From NCBI GenBank assembly GCA_023432995.1, contig JAEZES010000072.1:1-17199 (forward strand): 17,199 nt of DNA. Reading direction: 5' to 3'. Below the pieces are notes generated by a model. The model was given only the letters and a program-made list of their open reading frames with translations, had not been told where the DNA came from and ran no database searches. Every line of letters begins with the position of its first letter. The stretch's first letter is position 1. Positions 1 through 6,719 of this stretch are shown piece by piece. This DNA comes from Pseudomonadota bacterium (lineage in GTDB: Bacteria; Pseudomonadota; Alphaproteobacteria; Sphingomonadales; Sphingomonadaceae). A program made the position numbers and the translations under genes.

Positions 1-60
1 GAACGCGCACGCCGCGGCGGCAAGCAGGGCGGCGGTCAGGCGCGCGGCTGATGGAAACAT
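1..60 (-). CDS. 5' end of an exported protein or lipoprotein (partial)
   Basis: Only the first 20 codons are inside the window; the gene runs off the left edge. The translation begins MFPSAARLTAALLAAAACAF. This is a short basic N-terminus followed by an alanine/leucine-rich hydrophobic core, as in a Sec signal peptide, and the Cys near residue 18 would suit a lipobox (AAAC). A purine-rich ribosome binding site (GGGGAG and AAGGG, revcomp of about 62-74) precedes the ATG. The gene lies 84 bp downstream of the CHASE2 cyclase on the same strand, so co-transcription is likely. In other proteobacteria CHASE2 cyclases often sit beside FecR-domain or other exported proteins, but nothing visible here identifies the family. 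Confidence 0.55.
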   Translation of the reverse strand, partial: MFPSAARLTAALLAAAACAF

Positions 61-144
61 CGACCCTTACTCCCCACGTCGAGGTCCACTCGGTCGTAAC
101 AAACTTCGCGCCCGGTTGTCAGTGAAAAACCTGATCTCAGCGGC

Positions 145-2211
145 CTAGCCGAGCGCGAACGATCCATCCTCCCCGAGGTGGCGCGTGCGGTGGAGCAGGT
201 TGGCGAGCGCGGCGTCGCCCGGATGCTTGTCCGCCAGCTCGGCGATGATCGCCAGCGCGGCCGCCCGGTCGGCTTCGACCAGCGCCATCGCCCGTTCGAG
301 CGCGGCGCGGTCATCGAGCGGAAAGTCCGGCGCGGGCTCGAACAGGTCGACCGGCTGGCTGCGCCCGCGCAGCACGACGCGCCCCATCGGCCGCCACCAG
401 TCGAGCCCCGAGCGTTCGGCGAATTCGCGGCTCGCCATGACCGAGGACTCGAGCGCCTTGTTGGCCGCCTCGAGCCGCGAGGCGGTGTTCATCGAATCGC
501 CGAGCGCGGTGTACTGGATGCGGCTCTGGCCGCCGAAGTTGCCGACCACCGCCTCGCCCCAGTGGAGGCCGACCCGGGTCTTGCCGATCGGCGGCACGCC
601 GGGCTCGATGCTGTTGCGGAATGCCTCCCCGGCCTGCCAGATCGCGTACCCCGCGCGGGCCGCGCGCTCGCCGTCGTCGGGCCGGGCGATCGGGGCGCCC
701 CAGAACGCCACCACCGCGTCGCCGACGAACTTGTCGATCACCCCGCCGTGGTCGAGCACCACCTGGCTGAGCATGTCGAGGTAACGGTTGAGCAGCCGCG
801 CGACCGTTTCCGGCGGGATCGCATGGCTCATCTTGGTGAAACCCTCGAGGTCGCTGAACAGCACGAAGATCTCGGTCTTCTCGCCGTGCAGTGCGAGCCG
901 TTCGGGACGCTCGATGATCGCGTCGGCCATCTCGCGCGGCAGGTACTTGCCGAGCGCGCCCTGCGCGAAGCGCCGCTGCACGGCGGTCGAGGCGCGGGCG
1001 GTCGAGGTCACCGCCGCCAGCGCGACGATCCAGCCGAGGGCGGGCCCGACCGACGGGTAGAGGTAGGTGTCGACCCCCCGCGCCTGCAGCACGAACGGCA
1101 GGCCGAGCAGGGCGGCAAACTGCACGCCCAGCAGCGGTACCATCTTCCAGCTGCGCAGCTCGAGCATGCCGGTCAGGGCCGCCGCGAGCACCACCAGCAC
1201 CGCCTGCAGCCACAGGATGGCCGGACCGGGTCGCGGGAACGCCGCCCCGTCGAGCATCTGCGCGATCATCGTCGCGTGAACTTCGATTCCCGGCGGCTGC
1301 GCGTCGTCGCGGCCCATCGCGTTGTCGATGGCGAGATAGTCGGAGAACGGGGTCTTGACGCGGTCGTAACCGACGATGTCGCCACCGATCAGCACGTAGC
1401 GCCCAGCCACCTGCGACGCGACCAGCGGCGCCAGCGCGGGATCGGCGAACAGATCGATCTGCAGCTTGGTGAACACCGGCCGGTCGGGGAACCGCGGGTG
1501 GCGATAGCGGATCGCGCCCTCGTAACCGGGCAGCGTCTTGCCGGCCTCACCGGCGGACGCGAGCATCGCCCGGCCGAGTGCCGGCGGCAGCTGTGAGTCG
1601 ATCGGCGGCCACAGGCGAGTGACCCCGAAGTTGTCATCGAGCATGATGCTGGCCGGATGCGCTCGACTGCCCTCGAGCCGGGCCAGGAACCCGGCGAGGT
1701 ACTGTTGCTGCTCGTAGATGATATCGTTCTCGGTGCTGGCGACATCGGCATAGCCGACCGATACCGGTGTGGTCATCGCGCGCAGCGTCGCGATCAGTTC
1801 GTCGTCCTCGTCCTGCGGCTGATCGAACAGGATGTCGATGCCGATGGCCCTGGCGCCCATCGTGTCGAGATTGCGCAAAGCTCGCGCCAGCAGCCCGCGG
1901 TCGAGCGGCGAACGCTTGCGGGCAGCGATCAGCGACCGGTCGTCGTACACCACAAGCAGCACGCGCGGATCCTGCTCGACCGACGGCGCGTAGCGGAACA
2001 CGCGCAGGTCGTAGGCCGCGCGTTCGGCCTCGCCGGTCACCGGCGTGACCATCTGGCCGTCCTCGTCGGGCCAGGGCATGGCCCAGCTGTACCGCGCCAG
2101 CAGCAGCGCCGCGAGCAGCACCAGCGCAGTCAGGCCGAGCCGCCGCGGCCCCGCCTGGCGCACGTTGCGCCAGCCGCGCACGACGACGTTGGACGATGGG
2201 CTGCGGGGCAT
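145..2211 (-). CDS. CHASE2-domain class III adenylate cyclase, membrane bound
   Basis: This 688-residue protein should convert ATP to cAMP in response to an extracytoplasmic signal. It has an N-terminal transmembrane segment (about 26-46), a periplasmic CHASE2 sensor (about 50-325, ending in the typical GIEVHA segment), three more membrane segments (about 331-352, 358-378 and 386-406), a short linker, and a class III nucleotide cyclase domain (about 445-620). The metal-binding aspartates are D454 (FSDLEGFT) and D498 (DKFVGD). K494 and T568 (YTALGD) are the adenine-selecting pair usual in bacterial adenylate cyclases. N575 and R579 (NTASR) are the transition-state residues. All catalytic positions are present, so it should be active as a homodimer. 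The ATG at 2211 is needed to keep the first membrane segment, but it has no clear Shine-Dalgarno sequence (see the upstream ORF). Guanylate specificity is less likely given the Lys/Thr pair. Confidence 0.93.
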   Translation of the reverse strand: MPRSPSSNVVVRGWRNVRQAGPRRLGLTALVLLAALLLARYSWAMPWPDEDGQMVTPVTGEAERAAYDLRVFRYAPSVEQDPRVLLVVYDDRSLIAARKRSPLDRGLLARALRNLDTMGARAIGIDILFDQPQDEDDELIATLRAMTTPVSVGYADVASTENDIIYEQQQYLAGFLARLEGSRAHPASIMLDDNFGVTRLWPPIDSQLPPALGRAMLASAGEAGKTLPGYEGAIRYRHPRFPDRPVFTKLQIDLFADPALAPLVASQVAGRYVLIGGDIVGYDRVKTPFSDYLAIDNAMGRDDAQPPGIEVHATMIAQMLDGAAFPRPGPAILWLQAVLVVLAAALTGMLELRSWKMVPLLGVQFAALLGLPFVLQARGVDTYLYPSVGPALGWIVALAAVTSTARASTAVQRRFAQGALGKYLPREMADAIIERPERLALHGEKTEIFVLFSDLEGFTKMSHAIPPETVARLLNRYLDMLSQVVLDHGGVIDKFVGDAVVAFWGAPIARPDDGERAARAGYAIWQAGEAFRNSIEPGVPPIGKTRVGLHWGEAVVGNFGGQSRIQYTALGDSMNTASRLEAANKALESSVMASREFAERSGLDWWRPMGRVVLRGRSQPVDLFEPAPDFPLDDRAALERAMALVEADRAAALAIIAELADKHPGDAALANLLHRTRHLGEDGSFALG

Positions 2212-2223
2212 CGGCAGCGGCGC

Positions 2224-2292
2224 TCAGGCCATGGCCGCCGGCGGCGACGCGCCTCGGGCGCGGCAGAGCCCTGGCAAGGCGTATTCCGACAT
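2224..2292 (-). CDS. Possible 22-codon leader ORF of the cyclase gene
   Basis: An ATG at 2292 follows GGGGAGG at 7-nt spacing, a far better ribosome binding site than the one before the cyclase. The ORF encodes MSEYALPGLCRARGASPPAA plus two residues and ends with TGA, 12 nt before the cyclase ATG and in the same reading frame. Ribosomes stopping there could re-initiate on the cyclase, which would explain why that gene lacks its own Shine-Dalgarno. The peptide resembles no family I know and could be chance in a GC-rich leader. Confidence 0.3.
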   Translation of the reverse strand: MSEYALPGLCRARGASPPAAMA

Positions 2293-2430
2293 TCCTGCCC
2301 CTCCCCGGAACGCGATCCCGCTCCGCCGGCGAACCTGCGTCATCGCGCCGGGCGTGGCAAGCCGGGCCATTGTGCAAGGCCGGGCGGCGGGTCCATAACC
2401 CCCGCCGGAGTCGCATCGCGGGGGGTGCCC

Positions 2431-3786
2431 ATGACCGTTTCCGATCACGTCGATTTTCCGACCTTCATGGAAGGGGTCAAGCGGCGCAACCCGCACGAGC
2501 CCGAGTTCGTCCAGGCGGTCGAAGACGTCGCGGAGGACATCTTCGAATTCATCGAGGGCAAGGAAGCCTACCACTCGGAGCAGATCCTGCGCCGGATCTC
2601 CGAGCCCGACCGAGTGGTCAGCTTCCGCGTGTGCTGGGAGGCCGACGATGGCCGGGTCCGCGTCAATCGCGGCTTCCGCGTGCAGAACAACAACGCGATC
2701 GGCCCCTACAAGGGCGGGATTCGCTTCCACCCCTCGGTCAACGAGAGCGTGCTCAAGTTCCTCGCTTTCGAGCAGACCTTCAAGAACGCGCTCACCGGCC
2801 TGCCGATGGGGGGCGGCAAGGGCGGCGCCAACTTCAACCCCAAGGGCAAGTCCGAGCGCGAGATCATGCGGTTCTGCCAGAGCTTCATGACCGAGCTCTA
2901 CCGCCACATCGGCCCCGACGTGGACGTCCCCGCGGGCGACATCGGTGTCGGCTCGCGCGAGATTGGCTACATGTTCGGGCAGTACAAGCGCATCACCAAC
3001 CACTTCAACGGCGTGCTGACCGGCAAGGGGCTGGAATACGGCGGGTCGCTGATCCGCCCGGAAGCGACCGGATACGGCGCGGTCTACTTCCTCGAAAACA
3101 TGCTCAAGCACGCGGGACGCGAGATCGCCGGCATGCGAGCGGTCATCTCCGGTTCGGGCAACGTCGCTACCCACGCGGCCGAGAAGCTCATTCACCTGGG
3201 CGCCATTCCGGTGACGCTGTCGGATTCGGGCGGCTTCATCTACGATCCTGACGGACTGACGCTCGAGAAAGTGCAATGGGTCAAGGAGCACAAGACCCAC
3301 CGCCGCGGCCGAATCAGCGAGTATGCCGATCATTTCACCGGTGCGACGTTTCACGCCGACGCTACGCCGTGGAACGTGCTGTGCGAGGTCGCCTTGCCGT
3401 GCGCGACGCAGAACGAGCTGCTGCTGTCCGACGCGCGGGCCCTCGTCGGCAACGGCTGCATCGCCGTGTCCGAGGGCGCCAACATGCCCTGCGACCTGGA
3501 GGCCGCGCATCATTTCCGCGCAACGAAGACGCTATTCGCCCCCGGCAAGGCCGCGAATGCCGGCGGCGTTGCGGTTTCGGGCCTCGAGATGAGCCAGAAC
3601 TCCGCCCGCCGCTCGTGGAAGGAGGAGGAGTTGCAGCAGATGCTGCGCGACATCATGGACGACATCCATGCGCGCTGCCTGGCCTACGGCACCCAGGCCG
3701 GGGGCCACGTCGACTACGTGAAGGGCGCCAATATCGCCGGGTTCAAAAAAGTGGCGGACGCGATGCTCGCCTTCGGAGTGGTATGA
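2431..3786 (+). CDS. gdhA: NADP-specific glutamate dehydrogenase
   Basis: This 451-residue cytoplasmic enzyme matches the size of hexameric bacterial GdhA (about 447). It catalyses reductive amination of 2-oxoglutarate with ammonium and NADPH to glutamate. Visible landmarks are the substrate-binding KGGIRFHP (K94), Q115 and K118, the catalytic lysine K130 in LPMGGGKGG, D170 in VPAGDIGVG, and a Rossmann glycine motif GSGNVA (241-246). A serine follows the aspartate in LSDSGG, consistent with NADP preference. The ATG at 2431 is preceded by a G-run that may serve as a weak Shine-Dalgarno; an in-frame GTG two codons earlier is an alternative start. It overlaps the next gene by 4 nt (ATGA). The gene is divergent from the cyclase across a 219-bp region. 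Confidence 0.95.
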   Translation: MTVSDHVDFPTFMEGVKRRNPHEPEFVQAVEDVAEDIFEFIEGKEAYHSEQILRRISEPDRVVSFRVCWEADDGRVRVNRGFRVQNNNAIGPYKGGIRFHPSVNESVLKFLAFEQTFKNALTGLPMGGGKGGANFNPKGKSEREIMRFCQSFMTELYRHIGPDVDVPAGDIGVGSREIGYMFGQYKRITNHFNGVLTGKGLEYGGSLIRPEATGYGAVYFLENMLKHAGREIAGMRAVISGSGNVATHAAEKLIHLGAIPVTLSDSGGFIYDPDGLTLEKVQWVKEHKTHRRGRISEYADHFTGATFHADATPWNVLCEVALPCATQNELLLSDARALVGNGCIAVSEGANMPCDLEAAHHFRATKTLFAPGKAANAGGVAVSGLEMSQNSARRSWKEEELQQMLRDIMDDIHARCLAYGTQAGGHVDYVKGANIAGFKKVADAMLAFGVV

Positions 3787-4568
3787 TCGATTTCGCCAAC
3801 ATCCTCGTCGAGCGGCGCGGCGCGGTCACGCTCGTCACGCTCAACCGGCCCGAGGCCCTCAACGCGCTGTCGAGCGCGGTGCTCGAGGAGCTCATCACGG
3901 CCTTCGCCGCGTTCGAGGCCGATCCCTCGCAGCGCTGCGCGGTGGTCACCGGGGTCGGCGAGAAGGCCTTCGCCGCCGGGGCCGACATCAAGGAAATGGC
4001 CGAGAAGCCCGCGGCCGAGTTCTACGCCGAAGACATGTTCGCGCGCTGGACGACGCATCTCGTCGGCGGCACGCGCAAGCCGTGGATCGCCGCGGTCAAC
4101 GGCTACGCGCTCGGCGGTGGATGCGAGCTGGCGATGATGGCCGACTTCATCATCGCCGCCGACACGGCCAGGTTCGGCCAGCCGGAGATCACGCTTGGGG
4201 TGGTCCCTGGAATGGGCGGGAGCCAGCGCCTGACGCGGGCGATCGGCAAGGCTAAGGCGATGGACCTGATCCTCACCGGGCGGATGATCGACGCGGCCGA
4301 GGCCGAGCGCTCGGGGCTGGTGGCGCGCGTGGTCCCGGCGGCCGAGCTGCTCGGCGAGGCCCTGAAGACCGCCGGGACCATCGCCGCGATGCCGCCGCTC
4401 GCGGTCAAGGCGGCCAAGGAATTGGTCGATGCCGCGCAGGAACTGCCTCTGACCGAAGGCATCCGCCTCGAGCGCCGCCTGTTCGACGTGCTCGCCGCGA
4501 CCGCCGACAAGGCCGAGGGCATGGCCGCGTTCATCGAGAAGCGATCGCCGGTGTGGAAGGGGAAGTAG
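3783..4568 (+). CDS. Enoyl-CoA hydratase/isomerase (crotonase) family protein
   Basis: This is a 261-residue crotonase-fold enzyme, likely hydrating trans-2-enoyl-CoA to 3-hydroxyacyl-CoA in fatty-acid or amino-acid catabolism. The oxyanion-hole segments FAAGADIKEM (63-72) and NGYALGGGCEL (106-116) are intact. The two catalytic glutamates are E115 and E135 (QPEITLGVVPGMGG), 20 residues apart as in rat mitochondrial crotonase, so hydratase activity is favoured over a degenerate isomerase-like member. The start ATG overlaps the gdhA stop (ATGA), and GGAG lies 4 nt upstream inside gdhA, so translation is coupled. The substrate range cannot be read from sequence; a short-chain (crotonyl-CoA-like) enzyme is the best guess. 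The gene is convergent with manA, 13 bp away. Confidence 0.92.
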   Translation: MIDFANILVERRGAVTLVTLNRPEALNALSSAVLEELITAFAAFEADPSQRCAVVTGVGEKAFAAGADIKEMAEKPAAEFYAEDMFARWTTHLVGGTRKPWIAAVNGYALGGGCELAMMADFIIAADTARFGQPEITLGVVPGMGGSQRLTRAIGKAKAMDLILTGRMIDAAEAERSGLVARVVPAAELLGEALKTAGTIAAMPPLAVKAAKELVDAAQELPLTEGIRLERRLFDVLAATADKAEGMAAFIEKRSPVWKGK

Positions 4569-4593
4569 GGCTCGCTTGCCCTTACCTCTCCCC
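4559..4593. terminator. Possible bidirectional hairpin between convergent genes
   Basis: An imperfect inverted repeat covers both stop codons. GGGGA (4559-4563) pairs with TCCCC (4589-4593), GTA (4565-4567) with TAC (4583-4585), and GGGC (4568-4571) with GCCC (4578-4581), around a TCGCTT loop. Bulges interrupt the stem and no T-tract follows on either strand. It is the only candidate end signal between the two convergent transcripts. Confidence 0.25.
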
Positions 4594-5388
4594 GCAAGGC
4601 TGCGCGATCAGGCAGCTTCCGTGCGGATCGAACACCACGTCGTCGAGCGAATGCGCCAGCGCGCACTGACCAGGAAGCACTTCCTCGTCCTCGACGCAGG
4701 CCCTGCCGGCGCGCGGGATCACCAGCAGGCAGCCGTGGTAGCGCGCCGCCTGCTCGGTGCTCGGCAGGCCCTCGACCTGGTCGAGCCGAAAGTGGGGACC
4801 GTCGACCAGCGAGACCTCGCCGGCCGGGACGTGCCGGCGGAACTCGGCACCGTACGGCTCGCCCCTGGCCACCGCGATCGATTCCTCGAGATGCAGCTCG
4901 CGCGGGCGGCCGTAGTCGTACAGGCGGTAGGTGATGTCCGAGTTTTGCTGGATCTCGATGATCGAGCAGCCGCCGCCGATCGCGTGCACGGTGTTGGCCG
5001 GGATGTAGAAGAAGTCCCCGGCCCGGACCGGATACCACTCGAGCATGCCCTCGATGCTGCCGTCGAGCGCCGCCGCGCGCATCGTTTCGGCGTCGACCGG
5101 CTTCCTGAAGCCGATCCCGAGCTGGGCGCCGGGTTCGGCGTCGATCACCAGCCAGCATTCCTCCTTACCCTGGCGGCCGAGACCCATGGCTTCGGTCTGC
5201 GCGTCCGAAGGGTGCACCTGGACCGAGAGCTTCTCGCTGGTGAACAGGTACTTGACCAGCAGCTGCGGCAGGTCGGGCGGCGGCTCGAACCAGATCTCGC
5301 CGATGCGCTTGCCCGGCGGCGTCGCGAACGGCGCCGGCAGCAGGTCCTTGCCCCAGGGCTTCTCGACCGTCTTCGTTTCCAGCAGCAT
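4582..5388 (-). CDS. manA: Class I mannose-6-phosphate isomerase
   Basis: This 268-residue cupin-type, zinc-dependent isomerase interconverts mannose-6-phosphate and fructose-6-phosphate. It has the short architecture of many bacterial class I enzymes, without the helical insert of the approximately 390-residue E. coli form. Zinc ligands are recognisable: Q57 and H59 in QVHPSD, E77 in GKEECW, and H135 in PANTVHAIGGG. R161 in YDYGRPRELH is the conserved active-site arginine. It is the last gene of the GT4-GH130-manA operon, starting 17 bp after the GH130 stop with no strong ribosome binding site, so it probably depends on readthrough from upstream. Context suggests it moves mannose released inside the cell into central metabolism, or supplies mannose-6-phosphate for GDP-mannose synthesis. 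Confidence 0.92.
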   Translation of the reverse strand: MLLETKTVEKPWGKDLLPAPFATPPGKRIGEIWFEPPPDLPQLLVKYLFTSEKLSVQVHPSDAQTEAMGLGRQGKEECWLVIDAEPGAQLGIGFRKPVDAETMRAAALDGSIEGMLEWYPVRAGDFFYIPANTVHAIGGGCSIIEIQQNSDITYRLYDYGRPRELHLEESIAVARGEPYGAEFRRHVPAGEVSLVDGPHFRLDQVEGLPSTEQAARYHGCLLVIPRAGRACVEDEEVLPGQCALAHSLDDVVFDPHGSCLIAQPCGER

Positions 5389-5405
5389 GACGCGCTAACG
5401 CCCCA

Positions 5406-6719
5406 TCACACCATCAGGTCCAGCAGCGCCTTCACCTCGACCGTGGCGAAGCCGACCGCGCTGTCCGAAATGCCATAGGGCACCAGCAGCCGTTCGCCCA
5501 CCAGCAACGCGCCGCAGGTATAGACCACGTTGGGCACGTAGCCCGAGCGGTCGGCGTCGACGGCCGTCAGCACCGGCTCGGCCGTGCGGCCGATCACCTT
5601 GGCCGGATTGTCACGGTCGAGCAGCGCGGCGCCGAGCGAATACTTGCGCATCGCGCCGACGCCGTGGGTGATCAGCAGCCAGCCGGCATCGGTCAGGATC
5701 GGGCTGCCGCAGTTGCCGATCTGGATGAATTCCCACGGGTACTTGGGCTCCATCAGCATCACGCCTTCGGAGTTCCACCGGTCGACCCGGTCGGACTTGA
5801 GCAGGAACAGGTTCTTGCCGTCCTGCCGCCCGACCATCGCGTATTTCCCGCCGACTTTCTGCGGGAACAGCGCCATGCCCTTGTTGCGGCCGGCCTTGCC
5901 GTCGATCGGCTCGAGCAGGAAGCGCCTGAAGTCGACCGTGCGCAGCAGCTCGGAGCGGATCGAGCTTCCCGAGTAGGCGGTGTAGGTGCCGATCCACTCG
6001 TAGTCGCCGTCGCCGTGGTCGAAGCGCACCAGCCGCAGGTCCTCGAGCCCGCCGCGCTGCTGCTCGGTGATCGGAAAGATCAGCGTGTTGCTGAGGCTCG
6101 AATCGGGATGGCGGTGGACGATCACTCCGGAGTCGCTGTCGCTCAGGCTGGCGTCGTCGAGGTCGACCGAGGTCGCCAGCGGGCCCTGCGGCCACAGCGA
6201 GAACGTGCCGTCGCTGTTGGCGATGCCCTCGCGGAACGCGATCGAGCTGATGTGGCCCTCGCCGACAGCGCGCAGGCTCATCACGAAGCGCACCGCGTCG
6301 TCCGAGATGCCGCTCTGGTCGGGGTGCGGCACGATCGAGGGGTTCATCAGCGCCGCCGCGGCGTAGGTATACTCGTGGCAGAAGAACGCGCCGATCAGGC
6401 GCTTGCGGGTGAGCGAGAATCCGCTGCAGTCGAGGTCGACCGTCTCCTCGACTTCGGCGAAGCGGTCATCGAACATCTTCTCGGTCTGCCAGTGGCGGGC
6501 GACGAAGTCGCCGCGCACGCGCTCGTACTCGGCCTCGACTTGCGCCTCGTTCAGCGCGGCGACGTCGTGAACCAGCTTGAGCGCGCGCTCGCCGGGGGCA
6601 TTCTTCGCCTGCCAGCCGAGATGGAAGGGCCGCAGCACGACCCGCGAGGGATCCGCGTGCAGGCGCTCGTCGAGGATTCTCAGCGGACTCTCGTTATGCC
6701 AGGCGCCCTCGACCCCCAA
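5406..6719 (-). CDS. GH130-family beta-mannoside phosphorylase or hydrolase
   Basis: This 437-residue protein has the five-bladed propeller sequence pattern of GH130: MNPSIVPHPD (125-134), GLEDLRLVRF (224-233, equivalent to the usual EDPR motif), NKGMALFP (279-286), and GNCGSPILTDAGWLLITHG (335-353). GH130 enzymes phosphorolyse beta-mannosides to alpha-mannose-1-phosphate, and some members hydrolyse them. There is no signal peptide, so it acts in the cytoplasm. The only plausible start is TTG at 6719, with GGGAG 6 nt upstream; it lies inside the last codons of the glycosyltransferase gene (26-nt overlap), implying coupled translation. With manA downstream, the expected route is mannoside to Man-1-P or Man to Fru-6-P. 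EDLR rather than EDPR and the roughly 100-residue N-terminal extension mark it as distinct from the best-studied phosphorylases, so linkage specificity is open. Confidence 0.85.
   Translation of the reverse strand: MGVEGAWHNESPLRILDERLHADPSRVVLRPFHLGWQAKNAPGERALKLVHDVAALNEAQVEAEYERVRGDFVARHWQTEKMFDDRFAEVEETVDLDCSGFSLTRKRLIGAFFCHEYTYAAAALMNPSIVPHPDQSGISDDAVRFVMSLRAVGEGHISSIAFREGIANSDGTFSLWPQGPLATSVDLDDASLSDSDSGVIVHRHPDSSLSNTLIFPITEQQRGGLEDLRLVRFDHGDGDYEWIGTYTAYSGSSIRSELLRTVDFRRFLLEPIDGKAGRNKGMALFPQKVGGKYAMVGRQDGKNLFLLKSDRVDRWNSEGVMLMEPKYPWEFIQIGNCGSPILTDAGWLLITHGVGAMRKYSLGAALLDRDNPAKVIGRTAEPVLTAVDADRSGYVPNVVYTCGALLVGERLLVPYGISDSAVGFATVEVKALLDLMV

Noticed and set aside
178..1596. Long plus-strand ORF (472 codons) opposite the cyclase gene
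   Set aside because: The Arg/His/Pro-rich translation has no domain; it is the antisense shadow of a high-GC gene with clear CHASE2 and cyclase motifs. Similar long shadows (7381-9219, 10396-12603, 14030-15829, 16160-17188, 2224-3513) were dropped for the same reason.
2370..2399. gdhA promoter TTGTGC with CATAAC
   Set aside because: The 18-bp spacer and poor match to both hexamers make it no better than chance in this GC-rich region.
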